From the NCBI GenBank assembly GCA_937138275.1, contig CAKZOY010000327.1, forward strand, positions 1 to 8,664: DNA of 8,664 bases, in the 5' to 3' direction. Positions 1-6,441 of the stretch are shown here, piece by piece. The notes below the pieces were generated by a model. The model saw nothing but the letters and a program-made list of their open reading frames with translations. It was not told the DNA's origin and did no database searches. Numbering within the stretch: the first letter of the stretch is position 1; every line of letters begins with the position of its first letter. The position numbers were made by a program, and so were the translations under genes. This stretch comes from an uncultured Chloroflexota bacterium. GTDB lineage: Bacteria; Chloroflexota; Anaerolineae; B4-G1; DUEL01.

Positions 1-346
1 AATCCGTGTCTAACTCTCAAAAAATCTGTGTAATCCGTGCAATCCGTGTCTAACTCTCAAAAAATCTGTGTAATCCGTGCAATCCGTGTCTAACTCTCAA
101 AAAATCTGTGTAATCCGTGCAATCCGTGTCTAACTCTCAAAAAATCTGTGTAATCCGTGCAATCCGTGTCTAACTCTCAAAAAATCTGTGTAATCCGTGC
201 AATCCGTGTCTAACTCTCAAAAAATCTGTGTAATCCGTGCAATCCGTGTCTAACTCTCAAAAAATCTGTGTAATCCGTGTAATCCGTGTCTAACTCTCAA
301 AAAATCTGTGTAATCCGTGTAATCCGTGGCTAAAATCTGTGGCTAA
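1..346. repeat. 40-bp tandem repeat array, eight full units plus degenerate end
   Basis: Eight head-to-tail 40-bp units fill 1-320. Units 1-6 are identical; units 7 and 8 differ only in the last base (C to T). Each unit holds three AATCYGTG octamers starting at unit positions 1, 23 and 32, separated by a TAACTCTCAAAA stretch, so octamer spacing runs 22, 9, 9. After unit 8 the pattern collapses into two 13-mers, AATCCGTGGCTAA (321-333) and AATCTGTGGCTAA (334-346), the second of which overlaps the end of the neighbouring gene. There is no unique spacer between repeats, so this is not CRISPR, and 40 is not a multiple of 3, so no frame stays open. The array runs off the left edge, so its true copy number is unknown. 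No gene is seen in 1-342. Confidence 0.97.
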
Positions 347-3288
347 CCCCCGCGGATGGCCCGCCAGACCCGCTCCGGGGTGAGCGGCAGGCGCGGGATG
401 AGCACGCCCACGGCATCGTAGACGGCGTTGATGACCGCCGGGGCCACCCCGTCCAGCGGGATCTCCGCCACCGCTTTGACCCCAAAGGGATGGGTCGGCT
501 CCCAGGTCTCCACAAAGAGCACTTTCAGGTCGGGCATCTCGTCGGCGCGGAAGATGCGGTAATCGTCAAAGCGGGGGTTGATGATGCGGCCCCACTCATC
601 AAAGACCAGTTCCTCGGAGACGGCGTAGCCCAGGGCCTGGGTCATCCCGCCCTCCACCTGAGCGCTCGCCATCAGCGGGTTGACGATTTTCCCGCAGTCC
701 AGCGCCATCAGCAATCGCTCCACCGTCACCTGACCGGTCTCCGTATCCACTACCACCTCGGCGAACTGGGCAGCGAAGGGCGGGGGACTGTACGGGCTCA
801 TGAAGGACCCCGTCCCCATAATCTGGAACGGGTTGCGGTGGTGGAGGCTCTCCAGCGCTACATCCTGCAATGTCACCGAACGGCCGTCGGGGGACCAGGC
901 GGCCCGATCCCGCAGAGCGACCTCTTCCGGCGGGACGCCCAGCATCTGCCCCGCTACCTGCCGGACCTGCTCCGCCGCCTGCTGGGCGGCCCGGACCACC
1001 GCGCCGCCGCTGATGTAGGTCGTACTGGAGGCGTAGGCCCCTTTGTCAAAGGGAGTGAAGTCGGTGTCGGACGAATAGACGATGATGTCCTCCACCGGGC
1101 AGCCCAGCACCTCGGCCGCCATCTGGGCCAGCACCGTGTCCGACCCCGTTCCCAGGTCGGTCGCGCCGACCATCAGGTTGAAGGAGCCGTCGTCGTTCAT
1201 CTTGATGACCGCCGCGCCCATATCCAGGTACGGGATCGCCGTCCCCTGCATCACGAAGGCCACCCCGTGGCCCCGCCGCAGGTGGGGCTTGCCGGGGACG
1301 GTGCGGTAATCCCCCTGCCGCCACCCGAAGGCTGCCGCGCCCTGGATCGCGGCCTCCGCCAGCGCGCAGGTGTGGATGACCTCCCCGTGGGCCTCCCGCC
1401 CCTCGCTCCAGACCTTGCTCATCGGATGTTCGGCGCCGGGCTTAACGGCGTTCTTCAGCCGGAATTCCAGGGGGTCCCACCCCATCGCCCGGCAGATGCG
1501 CTCCATATGAGCCTCCACCGCCACAAACCCCTGCGGGACTCCGTAGCCGCGGTAGGCGCCGGAGGGAACGCGGTTGGTGTAGACGACGTCGGCCCAGAAA
1601 CGGATGTTGGGCGCGTCGTAGAGAGACATCGCCTTGTGTCCGGTGTTGCCGGTGACGGTGAGCGCGTGGTTGCCGTAGGCGCCCGTATCGGAGAGGACGA
1701 CCATCTCGTTGGCGATGATCCGGCCATCCTTCGTGACCCCCGTCCGCATCCGGATGATCATAGAATGGCGGGTCGTGCTGGCGGCGAACTGTTCCTCCCG
1801 CGTGTATTCCATCAACACCGGTCGGCCGGTGGCGATGGTCAGATGGGCGCAGATGTCCTCATAGATTTCCTGCTTGTTGCCGAATCCCCCGCCGATGCGC
1901 GGTTTGATGACCCGGATGCGCTTGGGCGGCAGCCCCAGCACCGGCGCCAGGATGCGCCGGACGTGGAAGGGCACCTGGGTGGACGAACGGATGACCAGCC
2001 GGTCGTCCTCGTCCCAGTAAGTGAGGCAGGTCCAGGTCTCCAGCGGCGCCTGCTGTACCCGCTGGACCTCGTACTCCCCCTCAAAGACGTAGTCCGCCTC
2101 GGCCATCGCCCGGTTCACGTCCCCCAGTTCAATGCGGATTTCGGCGGCGATGTTGCGGGACGGGTCGCACTCCCCGAAGGGGACGTAGTCGGGCTCATCG
2201 TGGATGACCGGCGCGCCGGGCCTCATCGCCTCCCGCGGGTCCAGGACAGCGGGGAGGACTTCGTACTCCACCTCAATGAGGCGCAGCGCTTCTTCGGCGA
2301 TTTCGGGAGACTCAGCCGCTACCGCCGCCACCCGGTCGCCCACGTAGCGCACTTTGGAGTCCAGGCTGACGGTGTCCAGCGGGCCGGGGATGGGGTCGGA
2401 TTGCCCCGCCGTAGAGAAGACGACGCGGGGGATGTCCTGGTAGGTGAGGACGGCATAGACGCCGGGGAGGGCGCGCGCCTTGCTGACGTCTATCCGTTTG
2501 ATGCGGGCGTGGGCATAAGGGCTACGAAGAATCTTGGCGTAGAGCATACCGGGCATCTGGACGTCGGCGGCGAAGGCGGGCTTGCCCTGGACCAGTTTGA
2601 GCGCGTCCACCTTGGGTTCCGGCCTGCCGACGACGCGCAGTTCCTCCACCTCCGGCGCGACCACCACACGGGGCAGGACGACGGTCCGGGGGCCCGTTTC
2701 CCCCTCTCCGGCAACTGCGGGCGGGGGTTCCTCCGGCGGCAGAGCGATCAGGTCAGGAGGCATAGGGAAGATTTCGGGGACGGCCTCCAGCGGGGGCGGT
2801 TCCTCGCCCCGCAGGACGGCCGCGGCGCGAAGGACCGCCTGCACGGGCTTCACGTAGCCGGTCTCGCGGGAGAGGACGCCGCTGAGGGCATCCCGCACTT
2901 CCTCTTCGGTGGGGTTGGGGTTGCGGTCCAGGAGCGCTTTGGCGGCGAGGATGAGGGCCGGAGCCTCGTAGCCGCTCTGGAGGGCGCCGGTCTCAATAAA
3001 GGCCTGCTGGATGGGATGGAGAGGGGCGCTGCCCTTCCAGCCGCGCATCTGGGGGCCGCCGAGCCCCTCCACGGTGGTGATGGAGGCGCCGTCCACCTGC
3101 GCAGCCAGTGTGACGCAACTGGAGCGGGGCTCTCCGTTCACCAGGACGGTGCAGACGCCGCAGTTGCCGTCCTCGCACCCGTGTTTGACGCTGAAATACC
3201 CATCGCGGCGCAGCACCTGCCGCAGGGTCTCGTTGGGGCGCACGGTCAGGGTGCGGGGCACGCCGTTGATGGTGAGGGTGATTTGCAT
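343..3288 (-). CDS. Fused [2Fe-2S]/molybdopterin-binding oxidoreductase, xanthine dehydrogenase family (XdhD-like)
   Basis: 981 residues, predicted cytoplasmic molybdenum hydroxylase; substrate unknown (a purine, aldehyde or other heterocycle is possible). Residues 1-75 are a plant-type [2Fe-2S] domain with Cys38, 43, 46 and 58 intact. Residues 88-160 are the helical second [2Fe-2S] domain, but its four ligand Cys are replaced by Ser105, Glu108, Ser140 and Glu142. A Pro/Glu-rich linker (about 162-225) leads to the hammerhead domain (from about 235) and the molybdenum-cofactor domains: GGGFGNK at 466-472, AYRGYGVPQ at 578-586, DLGTGSDT at 711-718, and the likely catalytic Glu942 in KAVAEIP. 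The MQGTAIPYLDMG and DKGAYASS stretches recall E. coli XdhD and selenium-dependent XDH. The start is ATG 3286-3288 with AGGAG 6 nt upstream; the frame stays open upstream into the ferredoxin gene, but no better start was seen. No FAD subunit is in the window. The stop lies in the flanking repeat. Confidence 0.9.
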   Translation of the reverse strand: MQITLTINGVPRTLTVRPNETLRQVLRRDGYFSVKHGCEDGNCGVCTVLVNGEPRSSCVTLAAQVDGASITTVEGLGGPQMRGWKGSAPLHPIQQAFIETGALQSGYEAPALILAAKALLDRNPNPTEEEVRDALSGVLSRETGYVKPVQAVLRAAAVLRGEEPPPLEAVPEIFPMPPDLIALPPEEPPPAVAGEGETGPRTVVLPRVVVAPEVEELRVVGRPEPKVDALKLVQGKPAFAADVQMPGMLYAKILRSPYAHARIKRIDVSKARALPGVYAVLTYQDIPRVVFSTAGQSDPIPGPLDTVSLDSKVRYVGDRVAAVAAESPEIAEEALRLIEVEYEVLPAVLDPREAMRPGAPVIHDEPDYVPFGECDPSRNIAAEIRIELGDVNRAMAEADYVFEGEYEVQRVQQAPLETWTCLTYWDEDDRLVIRSSTQVPFHVRRILAPVLGLPPKRIRVIKPRIGGGFGNKQEIYEDICAHLTIATGRPVLMEYTREEQFAASTTRHSMIIRMRTGVTKDGRIIANEMVVLSDTGAYGNHALTVTGNTGHKAMSLYDAPNIRFWADVVYTNRVPSGAYRGYGVPQGFVAVEAHMERICRAMGWDPLEFRLKNAVKPGAEHPMSKVWSEGREAHGEVIHTCALAEAAIQGAAAFGWRQGDYRTVPGKPHLRRGHGVAFVMQGTAIPYLDMGAAVIKMNDDGSFNLMVGATDLGTGSDTVLAQMAAEVLGCPVEDIIVYSSDTDFTPFDKGAYASSTTYISGGAVVRAAQQAAEQVRQVAGQMLGVPPEEVALRDRAAWSPDGRSVTLQDVALESLHHRNPFQIMGTGSFMSPYSPPPFAAQFAEVVVDTETGQVTVERLLMALDCGKIVNPLMASAQVEGGMTQALGYAVSEELVFDEWGRIINPRFDDYRIFRADEMPDLKVLFVETWEPTHPFGVKAVAEIPLDGVAPAVINAVYDAVGVLIPRLPLTPERVWRAIRGG

Positions 3289-3331
3289 GGGAATCTCCTG
3301 TTTCTCCGGCGGTTGGGCCTGCAAAGGGGAT

Positions 3332-3374
3332 ATGGGGTTGCGGCGGGCGGCGAAGCCGCCCGCCGCAACCCCAT
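3332..3374. repeat. Perfect GC-rich palindrome between ferredoxin and XDH genes (REP-like)
   Basis: A 20-bp arm (3332-3351) is perfectly complementary to 3355-3374 with a GAA loop (3352-3354). It lies in the 107-bp gap of the ferredoxin-XDH operon. There is no T-run on the minus-strand side, so it does not look like an intrinsic terminator. In the mRNA it would form a very stable hairpin that could block 3' exonucleases or lower expression of the downstream gene. A related palindrome with the same TGGGGTTG...CAACCCCA outer arms lies at 6497-6537, which points to a dispersed repeat family and not a gene-specific structure. Confidence 0.85.
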
Positions 3375-3395
3375 CGTCCTCCCTGCAGACCGGGC

Positions 3396-3797
3396 TTATG
3401 GTGTCGGCGTGGGCATCTCTACGATTGCCAGCGCGTCGGCCGGGCACTCTTTGACGCACTGCCCGCAGGCGATGCACTTGAAGGGCTCCAGCAGGTCCGG
3501 GTGGTAGAGCATCGCCAGGTACGGGCAGAACCCGACGCAAGAGAGACAGCCCACGCACAGCGCCTTGCGCAGCCGGACAATCCCCTGCTTATCCCGGTAC
3601 AGGGCCTCGGTGGGGCATACTGGGATGCACTCGCCGCACTGGACGCAGAAAGTGGCCTGCAGAGGACCGGGGCCCTCATTTCGGATGATAATGCTGGACT
3701 TTGCCGCGTCCGGGGTCTTAAACCATGTCTCCGCGCAGACTTCTTCACAGATGTGGCAACCGACGCAGAGTTCCGGGTTGTAGGAGAGGACCTTCAT
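3396..3797 (-). CDS. Four-cluster [4Fe-4S] ferredoxin-like electron-transfer protein
   Basis: 133 residues with exactly 16 Cys in four CxxCxxCxxxC quartets: Cys11/14/17/21, 51/54/57/61, 81/84/87/91 and 108/111/114/118. The last three quartets end in C-P as is usual for bacterial ferredoxins; the first ends in C-A. The spacing is that of the HycB/CooF/DmsB-type polyferredoxins, which carry electrons between a catalytic subunit and a partner. There is no signal peptide, so it is cytoplasmic; a short PTPTP tail ends the protein. It starts at ATG 3795-3797 with AAGGAG 8 nt upstream and is the first gene of the operon with the XDH-family enzyme, so it is the likely redox partner. With no FAD subunit present, it could take the role of electron exit. 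The physical partnership is inferred from gene order only. Confidence 0.93.
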   Translation of the reverse strand: MKVLSYNPELCVGCHICEEVCAETWFKTPDAAKSSIIIRNEGPGPLQATFCVQCGECIPVCPTEALYRDKQGIVRLRKALCVGCLSCVGFCPYLAMLYHPDLLEPFKCIACGQCVKECPADALAIVEMPTPTP

Positions 3798-3854
3798 TGT
3801 GCTTTCTCCTTACGGACAAGGTTGATGGTCGGGGGCTGATGATGAGCCGGTATA

Positions 3855-3883
3855 ATCTTACCAGAAAATTGTTTTGGGGGCAA
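3855..3883 (-). promoter_or_regulatory. Candidate sigma-70 promoter of the ferredoxin-XDH operon
   Basis: Read on the minus strand there is TTGCCC (3883-3878), a 17-bp spacer and TAAGAT (3860-3855), preceded by TGG as an extended -10. The start of transcription would fall near 3848, giving a leader of about 50 nt to the ferredoxin start. The -35 begins 15 bp outside the left end of the repeated element at 3899, close to the 14-bp spacing seen at the other three element flanks. It is weaker than those three. Confidence 0.5.
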
Positions 3884-3898
3884 CTACTGGTTAGTCAA

Positions 3899-3992
3899 GG
3901 GCTTGTGCAGCAAATCATTTCGGAGGAGCGGCGTGCCTGCAAACCCCACACCCCACCTCTTTCCCATACGGGGCGAATTGCTGCGCAAGCCC
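3899..3992. mobile_element. MITE-like repeated element with terminal inverted repeats, copy 1 (94 bp)
   Basis: The left end GGGCTTGTGCAGCAAATC matches the reverse complement of the right end, GGGCTTGCGCAGCAATTC, with two mismatches. The element shares its first 39 bp (37 identical) and last 50 bp (42 identical, no gaps) with copy 2 at 6442-6580. All ten substitutions are transitions. Copy 1 has 5 bp where copy 2 has 50 bp that include a palindrome, so one has lost or the other gained that piece. It has no ORF and no obvious target-site duplication. It lies between two divergent operons, with a promoter pointing away on each side. Confidence 0.8.
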
Positions 3993-4006
3993 TTTCGCAA
4001 TGGCTC

Positions 4007-4034
4007 TTGACATCCGACCCAGTTCTGGTATAAT
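4007..4034 (+). promoter_or_regulatory. Perfect sigma-70 promoter for zinc-ribbon/superoxide reductase genes
   Basis: TTGACA (4007-4012), 16-bp spacer, TATAAT (4029-4034), with TGG before the -10 making it an extended -10 promoter. Both hexamers match consensus, so strong expression is expected. The predicted transcript start is near 4041, 40 nt before the first gene. The -35 starts 14 bp outside the right end of the repeated element (3992). Confidence 0.9.
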
Positions 4035-4081
4035 TAGGAAGAGGTTGATCGTCTTATCTGCCAGATGGAAAGGGGGGAGGT

Positions 4082-4258
4082 ATGAGCGAACGACGATGCG
4101 ATTATTGTGGCGACCCCATAGAGGGCGAACCTGTGCGGCGGGGAGATCGGGTCTATTGTTCCGAAGCCTGTGCTTTTGAAGCCAGCCGGAGCAAAGACTG
4201 CAGCGGACGCAGCGACTCCACCGTCGCCCCCCGGATCGTGGAACCCGAAAAGCGGTAA
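4082..4258 (+). CDS. Small Cys4 zinc-ribbon protein (58 aa)
   Basis: The protein begins MSERRCDYCGDPIEGEPVRR and contains RVYCSEACAFEASRS further on. Cys6 and Cys9 (CxxC) plus Cys26 and Cys30 (CxxxC, as YCSEAC) form a compact treble-clef or TRASH-like zinc site; a fifth Cys is at 40. The YCSxxCA piece resembles that of bacterial metallothionein SmtA, but there are too few Cys for a metal-storage cluster. It starts at ATG 4082 directly behind a GGGGGGAGG purine run and lies 40 nt downstream of a consensus promoter. The superoxide reductase gene follows after 91 bp with no terminator between them, so the two are probably co-transcribed. A role in metal handling or redox sensing is possible but unproven. 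The short length and clear codon structure make it real but of unknown function. Confidence 0.8.
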   Translation: MSERRCDYCGDPIEGEPVRRGDRVYCSEACAFEASRSKDCSGRSDSTVAPRIVEPEKR

Positions 4259-4349
4259 TCCCAATACAATTACAATGGCGTCAGAACACCCTTTCTGCCC
4301 TGCTCTGCGCCGGATCGCTGAACCATAAATTACACGGAAGGAGGGAAAA

Positions 4350-4742
4350 ATGAAGTTCGGAGAACGGATTCAATCGGCAGACTGGAAGGCGGAAAAGCAT
4401 GTCCCCGTCATAGAATGCCCCGACCAGGTCACCGCCAATCAGCCCTTCCAGGTCACCGTCACCGTGGGGAAGGAGATTCCTCACCCCAATACGACCGAGC
4501 ATCACATTCGCTGGACCGCCCTTTATTTCCAGCCGGAGGGGGATAAGTTCATCTACGAGATCGGGCACTGTGCGTTCAACGCCCACGGAGAGTCGGTGAA
4601 GGGCGCCAACCAGGGTCCGGCGTACACCCATCCGGTGGCCCTCTTCTCCTGCCAGGTCAATGCCCCGGGCGTTCTGATCGCCGTCTCCTACTGCAACATC
4701 CACGGGTTGTGGGAGAGCAGCAAGGAGATCACGCTGGGTTAA
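4350..4742 (+). CDS. sor: Superoxide reductase (1Fe type, neelaredoxin class)
   Basis: 130 residues. The enzyme reduces superoxide to hydrogen peroxide without making O2, using electrons from rubredoxin or a similar donor; it is typical of anaerobes and microaerophiles and acts in the cytoplasm. All iron-centre residues are visible: EKHVP with Glu15, Lys16 and His17, then His45 and His51 in HPNTTEHHIRW, and Cys115 and His118 in SYCNIHGLW. This is the His4-Cys site with the Glu and Lys that tune the substrate channel. There is no N-terminal desulforedoxin domain, so this is the one-iron class and not desulfoferrodoxin; length matches archaeal homologues such as that of Pyrococcus. The start is ATG 4350 with AAGGAGGG 5 nt upstream. 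It is second in a two-gene unit behind a consensus promoter and ends just before a terminator shared with the convergent nadE operon. No rubredoxin is in the window. Confidence 0.97.
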   Translation: MKFGERIQSADWKAEKHVPVIECPDQVTANQPFQVTVTVGKEIPHPNTTEHHIRWTALYFQPEGDKFIYEIGHCAFNAHGESVKGANQGPAYTHPVALFSCQVNAPGVLIAVSYCNIHGLWESSKEITLG

Positions 4743-4776
4743 CCTGTCGCAGCGCGCATCACCCCAACATAAAAAG

Positions 4777-4807
4777 CGACGGGCGTCGGAGAATCCGACG
4801 CCCGTCG
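4777..4807. terminator. Hairpin terminator between convergent sor and nadE genes
   Basis: A perfect 14-bp GC-rich stem (4777-4790 with 4794-4807) closes a GAA loop. On the minus strand it follows the nadE stop (4810-4812) and is followed by five T (from 4775-4771), a classical intrinsic terminator for the NAD-salvage operon. On the plus strand it follows the superoxide reductase stop but has only TCTT after it, so it is weaker there. It probably serves both convergent operons. Confidence 0.88.
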
Positions 4808-4809
4808 TC

Positions 4810-5550
4810 TTAACCCGGCTCAAATATGGGCGGCATCCGGCGTTTGTGTTCGGATGTGGCGATCATCCGGCGTACCTTCTCCAGCACCGCCGGGTCTATA
4901 CCCGAAAGGTCCCCTTTCTCTATGGCCGTCAGGACGCGGTCCAGTTCCCGATACGTGATTCCCATCTCTCCTTCGTCCGTCTGGCCGGGCCACAGGCCGG
5001 CCGTCGGCGGACGCTCCACCACCTCCGGAGGTACCCCCAATTCCCGGGCCAGTTCCCACACCTGGGTCTTGTAGAGGCCGCCCAGCGGCAACAGGTCCGC
5101 TCCACTGTCCCCGTATTTCGTGAAATACCCCACAGAAATTTCCGATTTGTTTCCAGACCCCAGTACCAGATACCGGTGGGACTGGGCCAGATAATACAGG
5201 GCCGTCATCCGCAAACGGGGCTTGAGGTTCGCGGCAGCCAGCGGATGCTCGGAAGGGGGCAGCACCGCCAGAAGTGTGTCGTAGACGGGCGTCAGGTCTA
5301 TGATGACGGTGGGTATGCCAAACGCATCGGCCACCCGCTGGGCCAGGAGCAGGTCTTCGGGCAGGGAATGGCAGGGAAGCAGAGCGGCGAGTACCCGGCC
5401 CGTCCCCACCGCCCGGACGGCGAGAGCCCCAACGGTCGCCGAGTCCACCCCTCCGCTCAATCCGAATACGAAGCCTTCCGCTCCGGCGGCCTCCAGATAC
5501 TGGCGAAGCCATTGGACGATGCGGTCAGGAAGGGACACAGAGTTCTCCAC
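4810..5550 (-). CDS. nadE: NH3-dependent NAD+ synthetase
   Basis: The enzyme makes NAD+ from nicotinate adenine dinucleotide, ATP and ammonia, the last step of NAD synthesis, in the cytoplasm. The PP-loop SGGVDS lies about residues 32-37 of this 246-residue form. Further family blocks are GSGNKSE, KYGDSGADLLPLGGLYKTQV, PPTAGLWPGQTDEGEMG and the C-terminal SEHKRRMPPI. There is no N-terminal glutaminase domain, so ammonia is the nitrogen donor. The start was set at GTG 5548-5550 because GGGGAG stands 6 nt upstream; an in-frame GTG at 5569-5571 would add seven residues but has no ribosome site. The gene follows the nicotinamidase-like gene by only 25 bp (or 4 bp with the longer form), so they are translationally close, and it ends at a strong terminator. 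Confidence 0.95.
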   Translation of the reverse strand: MENSVSLPDRIVQWLRQYLEAAGAEGFVFGLSGGVDSATVGALAVRAVGTGRVLAALLPCHSLPEDLLLAQRVADAFGIPTVIIDLTPVYDTLLAVLPPSEHPLAAANLKPRLRMTALYYLAQSHRYLVLGSGNKSEISVGYFTKYGDSGADLLPLGGLYKTQVWELARELGVPPEVVERPPTAGLWPGQTDEGEMGITYRELDRVLTAIEKGDLSGIDPAVLEKVRRMIATSEHKRRMPPIFEPG

Positions 5551-5575
5551 GCGGGTCTCCCCGGCACCCACCCGG

Positions 5576-6274
5576 TCAGGAGAGATGGGCCACCACCTCT
5601 ATCCCGTTGAGGGCCATACTGTACAGGAAAATGCGGTGCAACAGGTCGCCGTCGTGAGGCATCGCGCCCACCTGGAGCGCGGTCTCCACGGGCATATCGT
5701 AGGTCTGCACACCGTCGGCCGGAACGATCACGCGGACATCCTTCAGGCCGCGGACGTTGGCTCGCAGGCGCAGGAACATCGCCGCCTGGTAGACGCACAG
5801 GTCGGTACAGTCGCCGACGACGATAAAGGTGTTGACCGCGGGATGGCTATCCAGCCAGGGGATCAGGTCGGTGCCGATGCTGGAACTGATGGACTTTTTG
5901 GGAATGATGACGAACAGGTCGGAGAAGGGAAGTGCCCGCAGTTCGTCTATCGTCTCGCTCTCCGGAGTGCCCGCGACACAGTGGGCCGGAAAAGCGCCGA
6001 ACTCCACCGAATCCGGGTCGTGGGCGTCCTGGGTGAGGATGAAATGCCGGACCCCCAGGTCGTAGGCCTGCTGGAAGAGACGAACCACGGTGGGAACGAT
6101 CCCGGCGATTCGGGGGCTTGCCAGTGGTCCGATGGTGCAGAAGCCTTTGATCAGGTCTACGGATAGGATCGCCGTTCGCGCCGGCTCCCGGATCACCGAT
6201 TCCAGAGGAACGGAAGGAAGTTCCGCTTCCCATCGGGCTAACCATTCCAGAAATGCGGCGGTTTGTGGTTGCAT
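5576..6274 (-). CDS. Isochorismatase-family cysteine hydrolase, probable nicotinamidase
   Basis: 232 residues. The likely reaction is nicotinamide to nicotinate plus ammonia, feeding NAD+ salvage. The family's catalytic triad is visible: Asp40 in AILSVDLIKGF, a Lys at 126 or 127 in IPKKS, and Cys160 in VVGDCTDLCVYQAA. Nicotinamidase-type metal residues are suggested by Asp83 and His85 in TQDAHD and His98 in FPAHCVAGTPES, the GT block after HCV also being typical of PncA. An N-terminal extension of about 30 residues precedes the core. The start is ATG 6272-6274 with AGGAGG 5 nt upstream. It is first in an operon with nadE, which supports a role in NAD salvage; no pncB is in the window. It could instead hydrolyse another amide, so the specific name is less certain than the family. 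Confidence 0.88.
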   Translation of the reverse strand: MQPQTAAFLEWLARWEAELPSVPLESVIREPARTAILSVDLIKGFCTIGPLASPRIAGIVPTVVRLFQQAYDLGVRHFILTQDAHDPDSVEFGAFPAHCVAGTPESETIDELRALPFSDLFVIIPKKSISSSIGTDLIPWLDSHPAVNTFIVVGDCTDLCVYQAAMFLRLRANVRGLKDVRVIVPADGVQTYDMPVETALQVGAMPHDGDLLHRIFLYSMALNGIEVVAHLS

Positions 6275-6393
6275 CGTTCCCTCCTTTCATCTACCCGGGG
6301 CTGATTGTCCGGGCCAGGCGATGTTTTCTCACTTCGCTGGCGGCAAAGGAATGCCCCCAAAGGGATCCTTGCCGCGCCATATTTTCGCTAACC
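6275..6393 (-). promoter_or_regulatory. Leader of the NAD-salvage operon, about 118 nt, with a possible hairpin
   Basis: This is the untranslated stretch between the predicted transcript start (near 6393) and the nicotinamidase-like ATG. On the minus strand TGGCGCGGCAAGGA can pair, with small bulges, with TCCTTTGCCGCCA further down the leader (roughly 6340-6381). No known riboswitch consensus is recognised, and no short ORF stands out. It is longer than the other leaders here and ends in a strong AGGAGG. Confidence 0.35.
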
Positions 6394-6399
6394 ACGTAA

Positions 6400-6427
6400 A
6401 TTATATCCCAAGTGCTCCCTGTGTCAA
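6400..6427 (-). promoter_or_regulatory. Perfect sigma-70 promoter of the nicotinamidase-nadE operon
   Basis: On the minus strand: TTGACA (6427-6422), 16-bp spacer, TATAAT (6405-6400). Both hexamers match consensus. The -35 begins 14 bp outside the left end of repeated element copy 2 (6442), the same distance as on the plus-strand side of both copies. The start of transcription is expected near 6393. Confidence 0.88.
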
Positions 6428-6441
6428 GGGTGGACCGCTTG

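Noticed and set aside
1..320. CRISPR array
   Set aside because: The full 40-bp unit is repeated with no unique spacers, and no cas gene is near.
3332..3374. Transcription terminator between ferredoxin and XDH genes
   Set aside because: No T-run follows on the minus strand, and the same palindrome type occurs elsewhere as a dispersed repeat.
490..3507. Long open frame (about 1005 codons) on the plus strand opposite the XDH-family gene
   Set aside because: It is a GC-rich antisense shadow; its translation has no recognisable domains, while the minus strand has clear motifs throughout.
3289..3558. N-terminal extension of the XDH-family protein by up to 90 residues
   Set aside because: It would overlap the ferredoxin gene and read through the palindrome; the ATG at 3286-3288 has a good AGGAG and begins the typical [2Fe-2S] domain.
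3822..3856. Plus-strand promoter TTGATG...TATAAT upstream of element copy 1
   Set aside because: The spacer would be 23 bp, too long for a sigma-70 promoter, and it would read into the element with no gene before the better promoter at 4007.
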